A stretch of DNA of 21,008 nt, from the NCBI GenBank assembly GCA_002422125.1, contig DITF01000360.1:1-21008 (forward strand), written 5' to 3'. Within the stretch, counting starts at the first letter, position 1; every line of letters starts with the position of its first letter. The notes below the pieces were generated by a model. The model was not told the origin of the DNA. It made no database searches and was given only the letters and a program-made list of their open reading frames with translations. The position numbers were made by a program, and so were the translations under genes. The stretch comes from a bacterium UBP17_UBA6191 (GTDB lineage Bacteria > Muiribacteriota > UBA6191). Shown piece by piece: positions 7,469-15,931 of the stretch.

Positions 7469-10400
7469 ATGTCATTCTCACCAGTAAAAATTTTACTATT
7501 GGCAGGTTTGTTCTTTCCTTCGCTAGCCCCAAATGCCAAGAAGGTTTCAGATTTTGAACGAAAAATTCTCGATCGCAATGGGGATGTGTATGTGCTTATT
7601 ACCTCCAAAACAGGCAATGCTTTGGCCGGAACCGGGTTGTTTAAGTTTACCCGCGTAGATGAATACGCTCGCGCCTTGGTGGATCACCCTGAAATCAAAA
7701 AAAATGTGAATATCTATTCCGGTCTTTCCGTAGACAAGTTTGGACACATCAGTCTTTTTCGTGATGAAGGGGATGCCAAGCCAATTGGCCTTTTAGAAGA
7801 AATTCAGGCCGGAACCCATAAAATTTACCCCGGTGAGACGGGCTGGCCTGGTCCTGTGTCCATATCGGCCCGTTTTAACGGGGGCGGTCTTGGTGGCCCT
7901 ATGATTACCCGTAATGCCTCCCCTCCTGGTTGGGTCTATGTGGTTGAGCCAAATGGTAAATATGGCTGGTTTAACCTTTATGGTAATTCCAGAGTTGCAT
8001 TGCGAAACGGGCCTGGTGGCAATGGCTATGTTTACGGCGCTCCCAGAAAAAACTTCCCCGCTGGTACTGAAATGATTCCCCAAGGTCGGGATCAGGGATT
8101 TAATAATTTTGGTGGGGCTGGTAATAAACACGGGAATCGTTCCTGGTATCACGCCATTGCTACTGACTATGTTTTTTCCCAGGACAGTGCCGGGGCACCA
8201 ACAGAGTTGTTTCACCCACCCATTCATGCGTTTTGGGTAACAGATGCGGCCCATCGTGGTGGCAGAAATATCTATGATGTGGAAAAATCAGTCACCGCCT
8301 TATATTTAGACAAATTTTTAACCAAACCGGACAATGCTTTGTTGGCAACCCAAGGAAAGGCGGACCCACGGTTTAAGTTAAAAGAGGGAATAGATTATTT
8401 TGATGCTAATGCTGCGGCCGGAACCGATGTCTTTCAGCCAGCTAAAAACGCTCTTAATACCTCACTGTCTTTTTCACAAAAGGTCTTTAGTTACAATGTC
8501 TGTTATGACATGTGTGGCTCAGGTGGGCAGGCTGTAGCTCAGGCTCCGATTGTAGTCAACGAGGGTAGGGCCAAGTTTTCCTCAGGGGGAGCTTCAACTC
8601 AACTTCAGAGATCTTACATGGTAAAAACGGCCTCCAGAAATCAGGGAACCCAGGTTGTTACATCGGTTGTACAACTGGCTTATGATGGCGTTGAATATGC
8701 CCAGACTGATATTTTGGAATGGAACGGAGGCGCCCCACCAGCACCCGCAAAACTTTATACAGAAACTGTTATGGATAGCGGGGCCAACGAAACCAATGTG
8801 ATTGTCTACCAATTTGGTGCAGCTCAGGGGGCGTCTGGAGAATTTGCCAAGGCGGTTCAGACTTCAAGAAGGGTTAAAGGTGGGGATGAAACCAAAGACT
8901 ATGTCTATATCTCCAATCTACCCTTTTCACACTTTAATGTCAGTGAATCCTTTTGGGGCACAGGCGGTGTGGTCTGGTGGGCGGTGGAACAACCAGGGAA
9001 AAATCTGGAGCTCCACTATGAACAGAAAAATCATCAGCACCCCAACAACAAGTTGATTATTGGTTCAGGCAATAATCCAGTTGTGGCCAAAAATGTTGAG
9101 GCCTTACAGGCTATTGGAGCCGATGGAGACAATTTTATCTATATTTTGCATGGGGGCGCGGGTACGGATGGAAAAGGCGGCTTGGAAATGCCTGAAGACA
9201 TGGCCCGTCTGGTTATGCCAGCAACTCAAGCCCGACTTGATGCCCTATTCAAAGAAGGAAAGCTGATTGAAGCCGCTCCGGCTTTTCCACTTACTGGCTC
9301 ACTGTGTTCCCCGGCCACCGGCCCCTGTGAGTTTACGGTAACACTAAAACGAGCAGCGGGATTGGTTCTAGAAAAAATTGCCCCGCTAGCCGGCTCAAAA
9401 CCAGTGCGCATTGGTCTTTTGCCTTTAACAGATACCGGGGGCACCTGTCAGGGCATATTGCAATACCCAGGAACCAGTGATGCAGGAGGCAGAATTTCTA
9501 CTCCCTTTACCTGTACTGGGGGGGCCGCGTCCGATGTATTGAAAAATTTCAATGTTGAAATGGCTGTTATTAATGTGGCCAACCCACCAGCAACTGGGGG
9601 TAATCCTGAACTTGATATTGTCAATGCCATTGATGAAAGTAAAGAAGTCTATGTGGAGGATAAAGAATATTCTTTTTTTATGGAAAATCCGCCCAAATTT
9701 AATGGCCCTTTTGCCCAGTTGGGTCTGGTGCCTAATCCAGAATTGAATATCTATGATTTGGTGCAGATGGCATCAAACTACGATGAAACCGGCATTAACG
9801 CCATCAAAGAAGGTTTAACAAATCCCGCCGATTTCAAGCGCTTTTATGATGAGGATGGCAGAATTGGTCGTCTTTTACCCTCATATATATGGAGAGATTT
9901 GAAGGCCGGCCAGGGCATGATCAGTGAAGGCAAAAAATCCTTGCGCTGGAGATGGAGAGTCATCGCCAAGACCCCTCCCCATTCCAATCGCGATTACACA
10001 GTGCCTTTGCCTGGAGAAGTCTCGAAGGTTAAGGTTTGTACACCATTGCTTGGGGCAGCCGCTAAAGCTAGTGAGAGCAATGTAAAAAAGCTCAAGGATA
10101 TTAATTACCTGGATGCCCTGAATGTGGAACTAGGCATGAACCCAGTCCGTGGGGTGATGCAGGATACCTGTTGGAAAGATCTGGAAATTGAAGATCGTGG
10201 CATGGTCAGACCAGAGGAATTTAAGGTCACATTTCCCGATCCAGGTGAGTATGAAATCTGGTTGATGTTTGGTGGACTGCGTTTTAACGCTGATGATTTG
10301 ACCTTTCTGGATTCCCCAACCTCTGTAGAAGCAGAAACCACAGTGACCTGGTACATCAAGACCGTGCATGTGGGCGCAAAAATTCCCCAACCCGGTAACG

Positions 10401-13400
10401 AGATCATTGATGTTGTGGTAGTGAACAATGACTTGAATGCGGACAAACAAACCAGAGCAGGAATATACCCAAATAGCTCTGATATGTTTGCCCCAGCCCA
10501 GCCTCATCTGGATAAACCGCATGGAAACAATTCATTGATGCGGGCCCCGGTTTTACCTACGGCGAACTACAGGGCTGGTTCAATTCTGGGTCAGCCTCTG
10601 GTAGTGACTCATGAAAAGCAACACACCCCGATTGTGGCTGAGGCCGAAATTCAACTATTTCAGGCTTTGGAAGTTGAATATGTAAATATTGGCGGAGGAG
10701 AGGATAGTAGGCAAACAAAAACCATTGGAGTGGGGGCTTGGGATTATATGTATCCTGGTGGTGGTCGTATTGCAGGTTATCCGTTTATGGACAAAACCCA
10801 GACATTTCCGGCCAACTATTTGCCCGCAGGTGGAATCAATCGATTGGCTCGTCTGGATGCGGCTATCAGGGACATCCCCACTGATCTTGTAAAAAATCGT
10901 CGCGGCAATGATGCCTCCGGGGATCCGGCGACATCTTCAGGATTTAACTTGGCCGGCAACAGGTTTTTTGATTTGGCTGTACCTAATTCAGGTCTGAATT
11001 GGACTACTGATCAATTTAGCCAGGCCCATCAGGGAACTTTGGCCACCTGCCGTAATTTTCAGGCTTTTGGTGCCTTGGTTCCTAAAGCATCCGAAGACTG
11101 TCGCATTCGCCATCCTGAATTCTTTTACACTTGGTGGGAAATCAAATATGCCTGGTTTATGCGCTATCGTAAGCCAGATGGTACCGTACATAAAAAGGTT
11201 ATTAAAACCGGAAATTTAGGCGAAGTCTTTGCTCTAAACTTTCTGGCCAATTATGCAGCTAAGCCTGAGTGGCAGCATGTGGTGCGAAATTTGGCCCCCC
11301 ACCATTTAAGCAATGATGCTTGGAATGCTTTTCAGCTCATGAAAGATATGGGGTCTGGTAAGGTTAAGATTCGTGTTCCATTGATGGCTGAGGGTGGTTT
11401 GTTAAATGGAACTGATGTAAATGAAATGCACGCATCCCTAAAGGATCTGGATGCCATGGGAGCTGATTTTAAAAATATTTATAATCAGGTTCACCCAGTG
11501 GCTTTTCAGGTGCCTTCAGCCCCAGCCGTCATCGAGATTGGCTTCCAACTGTTTTATCCAATCATGAACTGGGAAGGCCGTGATAAGGTCAAAGGAGCTG
11601 ACGGAACAGAGCGATTTGGCTATTTTGATGCCGTGTATTGGGGCCCTGAGTCCGAGAAAAAATGTGCCGCCGCCCCAGCACCAGCCGGGCAACCTGGCCC
11701 AGCCCGACCAGGAGATCCCGGCTGTACCGCTGATCCAGATGATAACAAATCCCAAATCGCCGAAATTAAATTTGGAAAGTCGGACCCTATAAAAACCTGG
11801 GCCAGATTTGCCAAGAAAAAGTCAGTAGCTACTGCTTCTGGTTTTGTGGATCCAGAGGTGCAAAAAATTGGTCTGGCTCTGGCCGGTAATTTTGCCCAAG
11901 GATCCAAGAATAATACCGGCGGATTTCGCCATACTGGAGGGGACGGGTTAGCCTATGATCCTCCCGGTGGTGGTAGGGATGACTTTGTCGATATTGTGGT
12001 TTTGGACCAAACCAGACCTATCCTGAGGCCAATTTCTGGAACTAGCCTGGCGGCCAGAGCCGGAGGCAGGGTGTCTGAGGATATAATCCTTGAGGCTGAG
12101 GACAACAATCCTTTTTCTCTGTATCGATCGCATACCCAAATTGGGGAGACTCCAGTCACCAAAAGTCCAGCTTTGGTACATTTTGCCTATGAAATCGGGG
12201 GAGATACCAGAAATCATTTTGGGGTTGGGTTGTATAAAGGTGCTGGTCTTGCCGACCGCAGGGCCTACGGATTTAATCTATCCCATGTTGGGTGGGATGG
12301 GGTAAATAATCCAAGTACTACTGATATGGCCAAACAGCCACAATTTGCTATAACCGATGCTTTGGCTGGTAAACCGTTTACGGTATTGGAGCCCGGATAC
12401 ACTTATGGCTTGGGTAACATCGGGGCCGGAGATTTTTATTATCCGGCTGGGGGCAGCGGTTTTCATTTGTTAAGACGAACCATTGCCACCGATAGCGGCA
12501 CTGTTGGTACCCCTTATGCTGTGGCCCACCACAATAGTAAGGAAAACTATCATCAAAGATTCAATACAGCAGAGACTTTGTACTACGCTCCCGATTTGGT
12601 CACTGCGGCCAATCAACAAAATGGCTTAAGAGACAAGGATCTGGGGCTGACTCGCAGTGCCGATTATAGGATGCTCAGTTTTATTCCTAACATTCCTGAG
12701 GATCCATATAATTTTACACCGGTGTATAACAGTCCCTCCGGTGCCAGCTATGATCTGATTCGTTTTGTAGAGGCCGATGGTTTTACCCCAGCCAGCACCT
12801 ACAAACGCTTTGATCCTGCCTGTCTGAAGGACTCCAAAGGCGATCCAATTCGAGTAGAGGATGCCGATCTTGAAGCATGTAAGGTGTTTACGCGCTGGAG
12901 AATTCCCAAAGAAACTATCATTGCACCCTATTTTGTCAATCCGGTAGTCAGCCAGACCTATGACATTTACGCCAAAGTCAGGGATATTCGCTATAGTCCC
13001 GATATGCCGGATGTCAAACTAGGGTATGGGATTCCCGCTGTAAATGCGGTGGTAGACAAAATAGCCGGTTGGCCAGATTGGAATTTTCAAGCCTTTCAAC
13101 TCAGAAAAGGTGCTGAAAACGGTGATGAAACATTTGGGGGAACTTTAGCCGCCAGAGTGGCTAATTTTATGGATACTGAATCTATGCGTCATGGGACTAA
13201 AGTGGCTGCTATTACTGTAACGGACAATGCCCCGCCCAACTTCAGGGTGATTATTTCTGAAGCCAAATTCAGGACTCAGGTGGAGTACACCGTCATGGAC
13301 TCTCAAGGGTTTGAGGTAGATAAGGAGCCACATTCCGACAGAGTGTTGTTTTTCAGGACTCAGGATCCACGAGGAATCATGGATAACCCCGAAGCTCCCA

Positions 13401-13894
13401 TTTTTGCCTCTGCCGCCATTCCCGTTAGTGCTAATCCCTTGCTGAACGAAACCAGAAGATCGGATCTTCGGGTCAATCAGTTACTAGGGGCAGGCCAGAA
13501 TACTCATATCAATCAGGTGTATAGAATCCCGGAGGATGTACGCTTTGAAGTTAGAGTTGTGGCTGGGGATAACCGAAGTCTGGATGAAATGTCCATTCGT
13601 ATTTCAGGGGGCCATACAGGTCTTTATAGCCCGCATCCTGAAGGCTATCAGTCCATGGAAGAACAGTATAAATTTCCAGCTACGGTCAGCTCGGCGGGAC
13701 GGGTGTATCAGCAAATGAAGTTTGCTTCGGCATTTCATTTGTATCCCAAGGCCCAGTACTACGATGTGATCAAGGTGGAAGTCTTTGATAATCCAGGCTT
13801 CTCTGGCAATTCCACAGTGCTTCACATTCCTATAGAAGTAATCGATCAGCAGGTATTCTTTCGCCAGATTGGAAGTGATCAGAAAGCCAATTAG
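7469..13894 (+). CDS. Giant exported protein of unknown function (2141 residues)
   Basis: I do not recognise this protein. It starts with ATG at 7469 behind a strong GGAGG and has a Sec signal peptide (MSFSPVKILLLAGLFF, cleavage near SLAPNA). There is no C-terminal membrane anchor, sorting motif or obvious beta-barrel tail, so it is probably periplasmic, surface-bound or released. Composition is rich in Gly, Asn, Asp, Pro and aromatic residues, as in beta-rich extracellular proteins, with a Gly-rich stretch at about 130-230. All 14 cysteines fall into seven close pairs: 345/349, 613/620, 660/682, 857/901, 1194/1211, 1399/1419 and 1785/1804. The pair at 1399/1419 brackets a Pro-Ala-Gly linker. 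Segments such as AEDNNPF (about 1535), TVTDNAPPNFRV (about 1922) and VEVFDNPGFSG (about 2108) resemble ends of Ig- or cadherin-like domains. Two Skp-like genes lie directly upstream in the same operon. Confidence 0.9.
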   Translation: MSFSPVKILLLAGLFFPSLAPNAKKVSDFERKILDRNGDVYVLITSKTGNALAGTGLFKFTRVDEYARALVDHPEIKKNVNIYSGLSVDKFGHISLFRDEGDAKPIGLLEEIQAGTHKIYPGETGWPGPVSISARFNGGGLGGPMITRNASPPGWVYVVEPNGKYGWFNLYGNSRVALRNGPGGNGYVYGAPRKNFPAGTEMIPQGRDQGFNNFGGAGNKHGNRSWYHAIATDYVFSQDSAGAPTELFHPPIHAFWVTDAAHRGGRNIYDVEKSVTALYLDKFLTKPDNALLATQGKADPRFKLKEGIDYFDANAAAGTDVFQPAKNALNTSLSFSQKVFSYNVCYDMCGSGGQAVAQAPIVVNEGRAKFSSGGASTQLQRSYMVKTASRNQGTQVVTSVVQLAYDGVEYAQTDILEWNGGAPPAPAKLYTETVMDSGANETNVIVYQFGAAQGASGEFAKAVQTSRRVKGGDETKDYVYISNLPFSHFNVSESFWGTGGVVWWAVEQPGKNLELHYEQKNHQHPNNKLIIGSGNNPVVAKNVEALQAIGADGDNFIYILHGGAGTDGKGGLEMPEDMARLVMPATQARLDALFKEGKLIEAAPAFPLTGSLCSPATGPCEFTVTLKRAAGLVLEKIAPLAGSKPVRIGLLPLTDTGGTCQGILQYPGTSDAGGRISTPFTCTGGAASDVLKNFNVEMAVINVANPPATGGNPELDIVNAIDESKEVYVEDKEYSFFMENPPKFNGPFAQLGLVPNPELNIYDLVQMASNYDETGINAIKEGLTNPADFKRFYDEDGRIGRLLPSYIWRDLKAGQGMISEGKKSLRWRWRVIAKTPPHSNRDYTVPLPGEVSKVKVCTPLLGAAAKASESNVKKLKDINYLDALNVELGMNPVRGVMQDTCWKDLEIEDRGMVRPEEFKVTFPDPGEYEIWLMFGGLRFNADDLTFLDSPTSVEAETTVTWYIKTVHVGAKIPQPGNEIIDVVVVNNDLNADKQTRAGIYPNSSDMFAPAQPHLDKPHGNNSLMRAPVLPTANYRAGSILGQPLVVTHEKQHTPIVAEAEIQLFQALEVEYVNIGGGEDSRQTKTIGVGAWDYMYPGGGRIAGYPFMDKTQTFPANYLPAGGINRLARLDAAIRDIPTDLVKNRRGNDASGDPATSSGFNLAGNRFFDLAVPNSGLNWTTDQFSQAHQGTLATCRNFQAFGALVPKASEDCRIRHPEFFYTWWEIKYAWFMRYRKPDGTVHKKVIKTGNLGEVFALNFLANYAAKPEWQHVVRNLAPHHLSNDAWNAFQLMKDMGSGKVKIRVPLMAEGGLLNGTDVNEMHASLKDLDAMGADFKNIYNQVHPVAFQVPSAPAVIEIGFQLFYPIMNWEGRDKVKGADGTERFGYFDAVYWGPESEKKCAAAPAPAGQPGPARPGDPGCTADPDDNKSQIAEIKFGKSDPIKTWARFAKKKSVATASGFVDPEVQKIGLALAGNFAQGSKNNTGGFRHTGGDGLAYDPPGGGRDDFVDIVVLDQTRPILRPISGTSLAARAGGRVSEDIILEAEDNNPFSLYRSHTQIGETPVTKSPALVHFAYEIGGDTRNHFGVGLYKGAGLADRRAYGFNLSHVGWDGVNNPSTTDMAKQPQFAITDALAGKPFTVLEPGYTYGLGNIGAGDFYYPAGGSGFHLLRRTIATDSGTVGTPYAVAHHNSKENYHQRFNTAETLYYAPDLVTAANQQNGLRDKDLGLTRSADYRMLSFIPNIPEDPYNFTPVYNSPSGASYDLIRFVEADGFTPASTYKRFDPACLKDSKGDPIRVEDADLEACKVFTRWRIPKETIIAPYFVNPVVSQTYDIYAKVRDIRYSPDMPDVKLGYGIPAVNAVVDKIAGWPDWNFQAFQLRKGAENGDETFGGTLAARVANFMDTESMRHGTKVAAITVTDNAPPNFRVIISEAKFRTQVEYTVMDSQGFEVDKEPHSDRVLFFRTQDPRGIMDNPEAPIFASAAIPVSANPLLNETRRSDLRVNQLLGAGQNTHINQVYRIPEDVRFEVRVVAGDNRSLDEMSIRISGGHTGLYSPHPEGYQSMEEQYKFPATVSSAGRVYQQMKFASAFHLYPKAQYYDVIKVEVFDNPGFSGNSTVLHIPIEVIDQQVFFRQIGSDQKAN

Positions 13895-13916
13895 GCTATA
13901 AGTCCAATGCGTATTT

Positions 13917-13951
13917 CATGGTCCAGGATTACTAACAGATCCTGGATCATG
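13917..13951 (+). terminator. 13-base inverted repeat after the giant gene (terminator or operator)
   Basis: Arms CATGGTCCAGGAT (13917-13929) and ATCCTGGATCATG (13939-13951) pair over 13 positions with one G-U, around a 9-base loop. It lies 22 bases after the giant-gene stop and 10 bases before the -35 of pckG. No T run follows, so it is either a weak or factor-assisted terminator or a regulator-binding palindrome for pckG. Confidence 0.5.
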
Positions 13952-13961
13952 GATCGTTTGC

Positions 13962-13990
13962 TTGAAATTCCTGCTCTGAAATTGCATAAT
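13962..13990 (+). promoter_or_regulatory. Sigma70-type promoter of pckG
   Basis: TTGAAA (13962-13967), a 17-base spacer and CATAAT (13985-13990). The predicted start near 13997 gives a leader of about 37 bases to the ATG at 14034, but only about 10 bases to the ATG at 14007, which supports the later start. Confidence 0.8.
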
Positions 13991-14033
13991 CCATAGGCTA
14001 CCTAAGATGGCAACTAGAGAAAGGAGCCTAGAT

Positions 14034-15869
14034 ATGAATATACCTTCATTTGTACGCAATGAGGAGTTAATCAATTGGGTTAAAGAGTCAGCCGAGCTGA
14101 TGCAACCCTCTTCAATTCACTGGTGTGATGGCAGCCAGGAAGAATATGACAGACTGTGTGAGGAACTGGTTCAGGCAGGCACATTTCGCCGCTTAAACCC
14201 CAAACTTCGTCCCGGCAGCTTTCTGGCGTTTTCTGATCCTTCCGATGTTGCCCGTGTAGAAGACCGCACCTATATCAACAGTCTTCGCAAAGAAGATGCC
14301 GGCCCTACTAACAACTGGATTGAGCCCAAACAAATGAAGGCCACTTTAAGAGAGTTGATGCAGGGTTGTATGAAGGGTCGCACCATGTATGTGATTCCCT
14401 TCAGTATGGGTCCCATCGGCTCACCTATTTCGCATATTGGGGTAGAAATTACCGACAGTGCTTATGTCGTGGTAAATATGCGTATCATGACCAGAATTGG
14501 TAAGCCTGTATGCGATTCCTTAGGCAATGGGACCTATGTCAAGGCTATGCACACTGTGGGCGCACCACTTCAAGCCGGACAGAAGGATGTGTCTTGGCCT
14601 TGTAATCCCACAACCAAGTATATCTGCCACTTCCCCGAAGAAAATCTGATTGTGTCTTATGGTTCTGGCTACGGCGGGAATGCCTTGTTAGGCAAAAAAT
14701 GTTTTGCTCTCAGAATAGCCTCCACAATGGCCAGAGATCAAGGTTGGCTGGCAGAGCATATGCTGATTTTGGGAGTTAAAGATCCCAAAGGCCGCAAAAC
14801 CTATGTAGCCGGAGCTTTCCCTTCGGCCTGTGGCAAAACCAATTTTGCCATGATGATTCCGCCTAAGGGTATGGAAGGTTGGGAAGTCTCAACAGTGGGA
14901 GATGACATTGCCTGGTTAAAGGCTGATGAAAATGGGCAGTTACGCGCCATCAATCCCGAAGCTGGCTATTTTGGGGTGGCCCCGGGCACGAACTTTGACA
15001 CCAATCCCAACGCCATGGCCTCATTAAAGGCCAATACTATTTTTACCAATGTGGCATTAACACCGGATGGAGATGTCTGGTGGGAAGATATGACCAAAGA
15101 AGTACCGGACGGGTTGATTAACTGGAAAGGTCAGCCACATGATAAAAACGGTAAAGAAAAGGCAGCTCATCCCAATGCCCGATTTACTGCCCCAGCCACA
15201 CAAAATCCAGCTTTGGATCCCGAATGGGATAATCCAGCCGGGGTCCCCATTCAAGCCATCATTTTTGGGGGTCGCAGAGCCGACACAGTACCATTAGTTT
15301 ATCAGTCCTTTAACTGGAACTTTGGTGTTTATATGGCGGCAACCATGGGCTCTGAGACTACAGCGGCAGCCTTTGGTCAGCAGGGTGTTGTGCGTCGTGA
15401 TCCATTTGCCATGCTGCCGTTTATGGGCTACCACGCTGCGGACTACTTTAATCATTGGTTAAATTTTGGTCGCAAGCTACCTAATCCTCCCAGAATTTTT
15501 GGAGTCAATTGGTTTCGCCGTGATGAAAATGGGAAATTTCTCTGGCCTGGATTTGGAGATAACCTAAGAATTTTAAGCTGGATTGTAGGCCGGGTTAATG
15601 GTGAGACTGCTGCGGTAGAAAGCCCGATTGGCTGGGTTCCTAAATATAAGGGAATTGCCTGGGATGGTCTGGACTATAATGTCGAGGCCTTCAATAAGGT
15701 CATGAATGTAGACAGAGAAAAGTGGAAGCAGGAAATCGCCTCTCATGAAGAACTGTTCATGAAACTTTATGATCGCTTGCCCAAAGAATTTATCTGGATG
15801 CGTGAAATTATTATGTCCAGCCTGTGGCGTTCCCCAGAACACTGGGAACTGGCACCTGAAAAATATTGA
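14034..15869 (+). CDS. pckG: Phosphoenolpyruvate carboxykinase (GTP)
   Basis: A cytoplasmic enzyme of gluconeogenesis that converts oxaloacetate and GTP to phosphoenolpyruvate, CO2 and GDP; it can also run anaplerotically. The 611-residue length from ATG 14034 matches the GTP family (about 600-620), not the ATP family. Visible motifs (numbered from this start) are the PEPCK-specific P-loop GAFPSACGKTN (260-270) with the reactive Cys265, the metal-binding pair VGDDIAW (288-294), the substrate loop SGYGGNALLGKKC (about 211-223) and FGGRRADTVPL in the nucleotide-binding half. AAGGAG sits 7 bases before ATG 14034. An in-frame ATG at 14007 adds nine residues (MATRERSLD) but has no ribosome binding site. 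It has its own promoter and is convergent with the Rpn gene, so it is probably monocistronic. Confidence 0.97.
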   Translation: MNIPSFVRNEELINWVKESAELMQPSSIHWCDGSQEEYDRLCEELVQAGTFRRLNPKLRPGSFLAFSDPSDVARVEDRTYINSLRKEDAGPTNNWIEPKQMKATLRELMQGCMKGRTMYVIPFSMGPIGSPISHIGVEITDSAYVVVNMRIMTRIGKPVCDSLGNGTYVKAMHTVGAPLQAGQKDVSWPCNPTTKYICHFPEENLIVSYGSGYGGNALLGKKCFALRIASTMARDQGWLAEHMLILGVKDPKGRKTYVAGAFPSACGKTNFAMMIPPKGMEGWEVSTVGDDIAWLKADENGQLRAINPEAGYFGVAPGTNFDTNPNAMASLKANTIFTNVALTPDGDVWWEDMTKEVPDGLINWKGQPHDKNGKEKAAHPNARFTAPATQNPALDPEWDNPAGVPIQAIIFGGRRADTVPLVYQSFNWNFGVYMAATMGSETTAAAFGQQGVVRRDPFAMLPFMGYHAADYFNHWLNFGRKLPNPPRIFGVNWFRRDENGKFLWPGFGDNLRILSWIVGRVNGETAAVESPIGWVPKYKGIAWDGLDYNVEAFNKVMNVDREKWKQEIASHEELFMKLYDRLPKEFIWMREIIMSSLWRSPEHWELAPEKY

Positions 15870-15886
15870 TTTTTAAGGTAATTTGA

Positions 15887-15912
15887 GGGGCTGTATCGGT
15901 GGGTATAGCCCC
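15887..15912. terminator. Hairpin between convergent pckG and Rpn-family genes
   Basis: Arms GGGGCTGTATC (15887-15897) and GGTATAGCCCC (15902-15912) form an 11-pair stem with two G-U pairs and a 4-base loop. It lies between two convergent stop codons. Neither side has a clear T run, so termination in both directions is plausible rather than certain. Confidence 0.5.
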
Positions 15913-15931
15913 CATCAATTAAGTCGTGTAT

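Noticed and set aside
7793..8254. Minus-strand open frame of 153 codons inside the giant gene
   Set aside because: Antisense to a continuous coding frame, no recognisable motif; long shadows are expected in a 6.4-kb gene.
10105..10522. Two overlapping minus-strand open frames inside the giant gene
   Set aside because: They overlap each other and the sense frame, with no ribosome binding site or recognisable domain.
14007..14033. Upstream ATG start for pckG
   Set aside because: It lies about 10 bases after the predicted transcription start and has no ribosome binding site, while ATG 14034 has AAGGAG at 7 bases.
15850..15865. TGGCAC as a possible sigma54 -24 element
   Set aside because: It is inside the end of pckG and no TTGC-type -12 follows at the right spacing.
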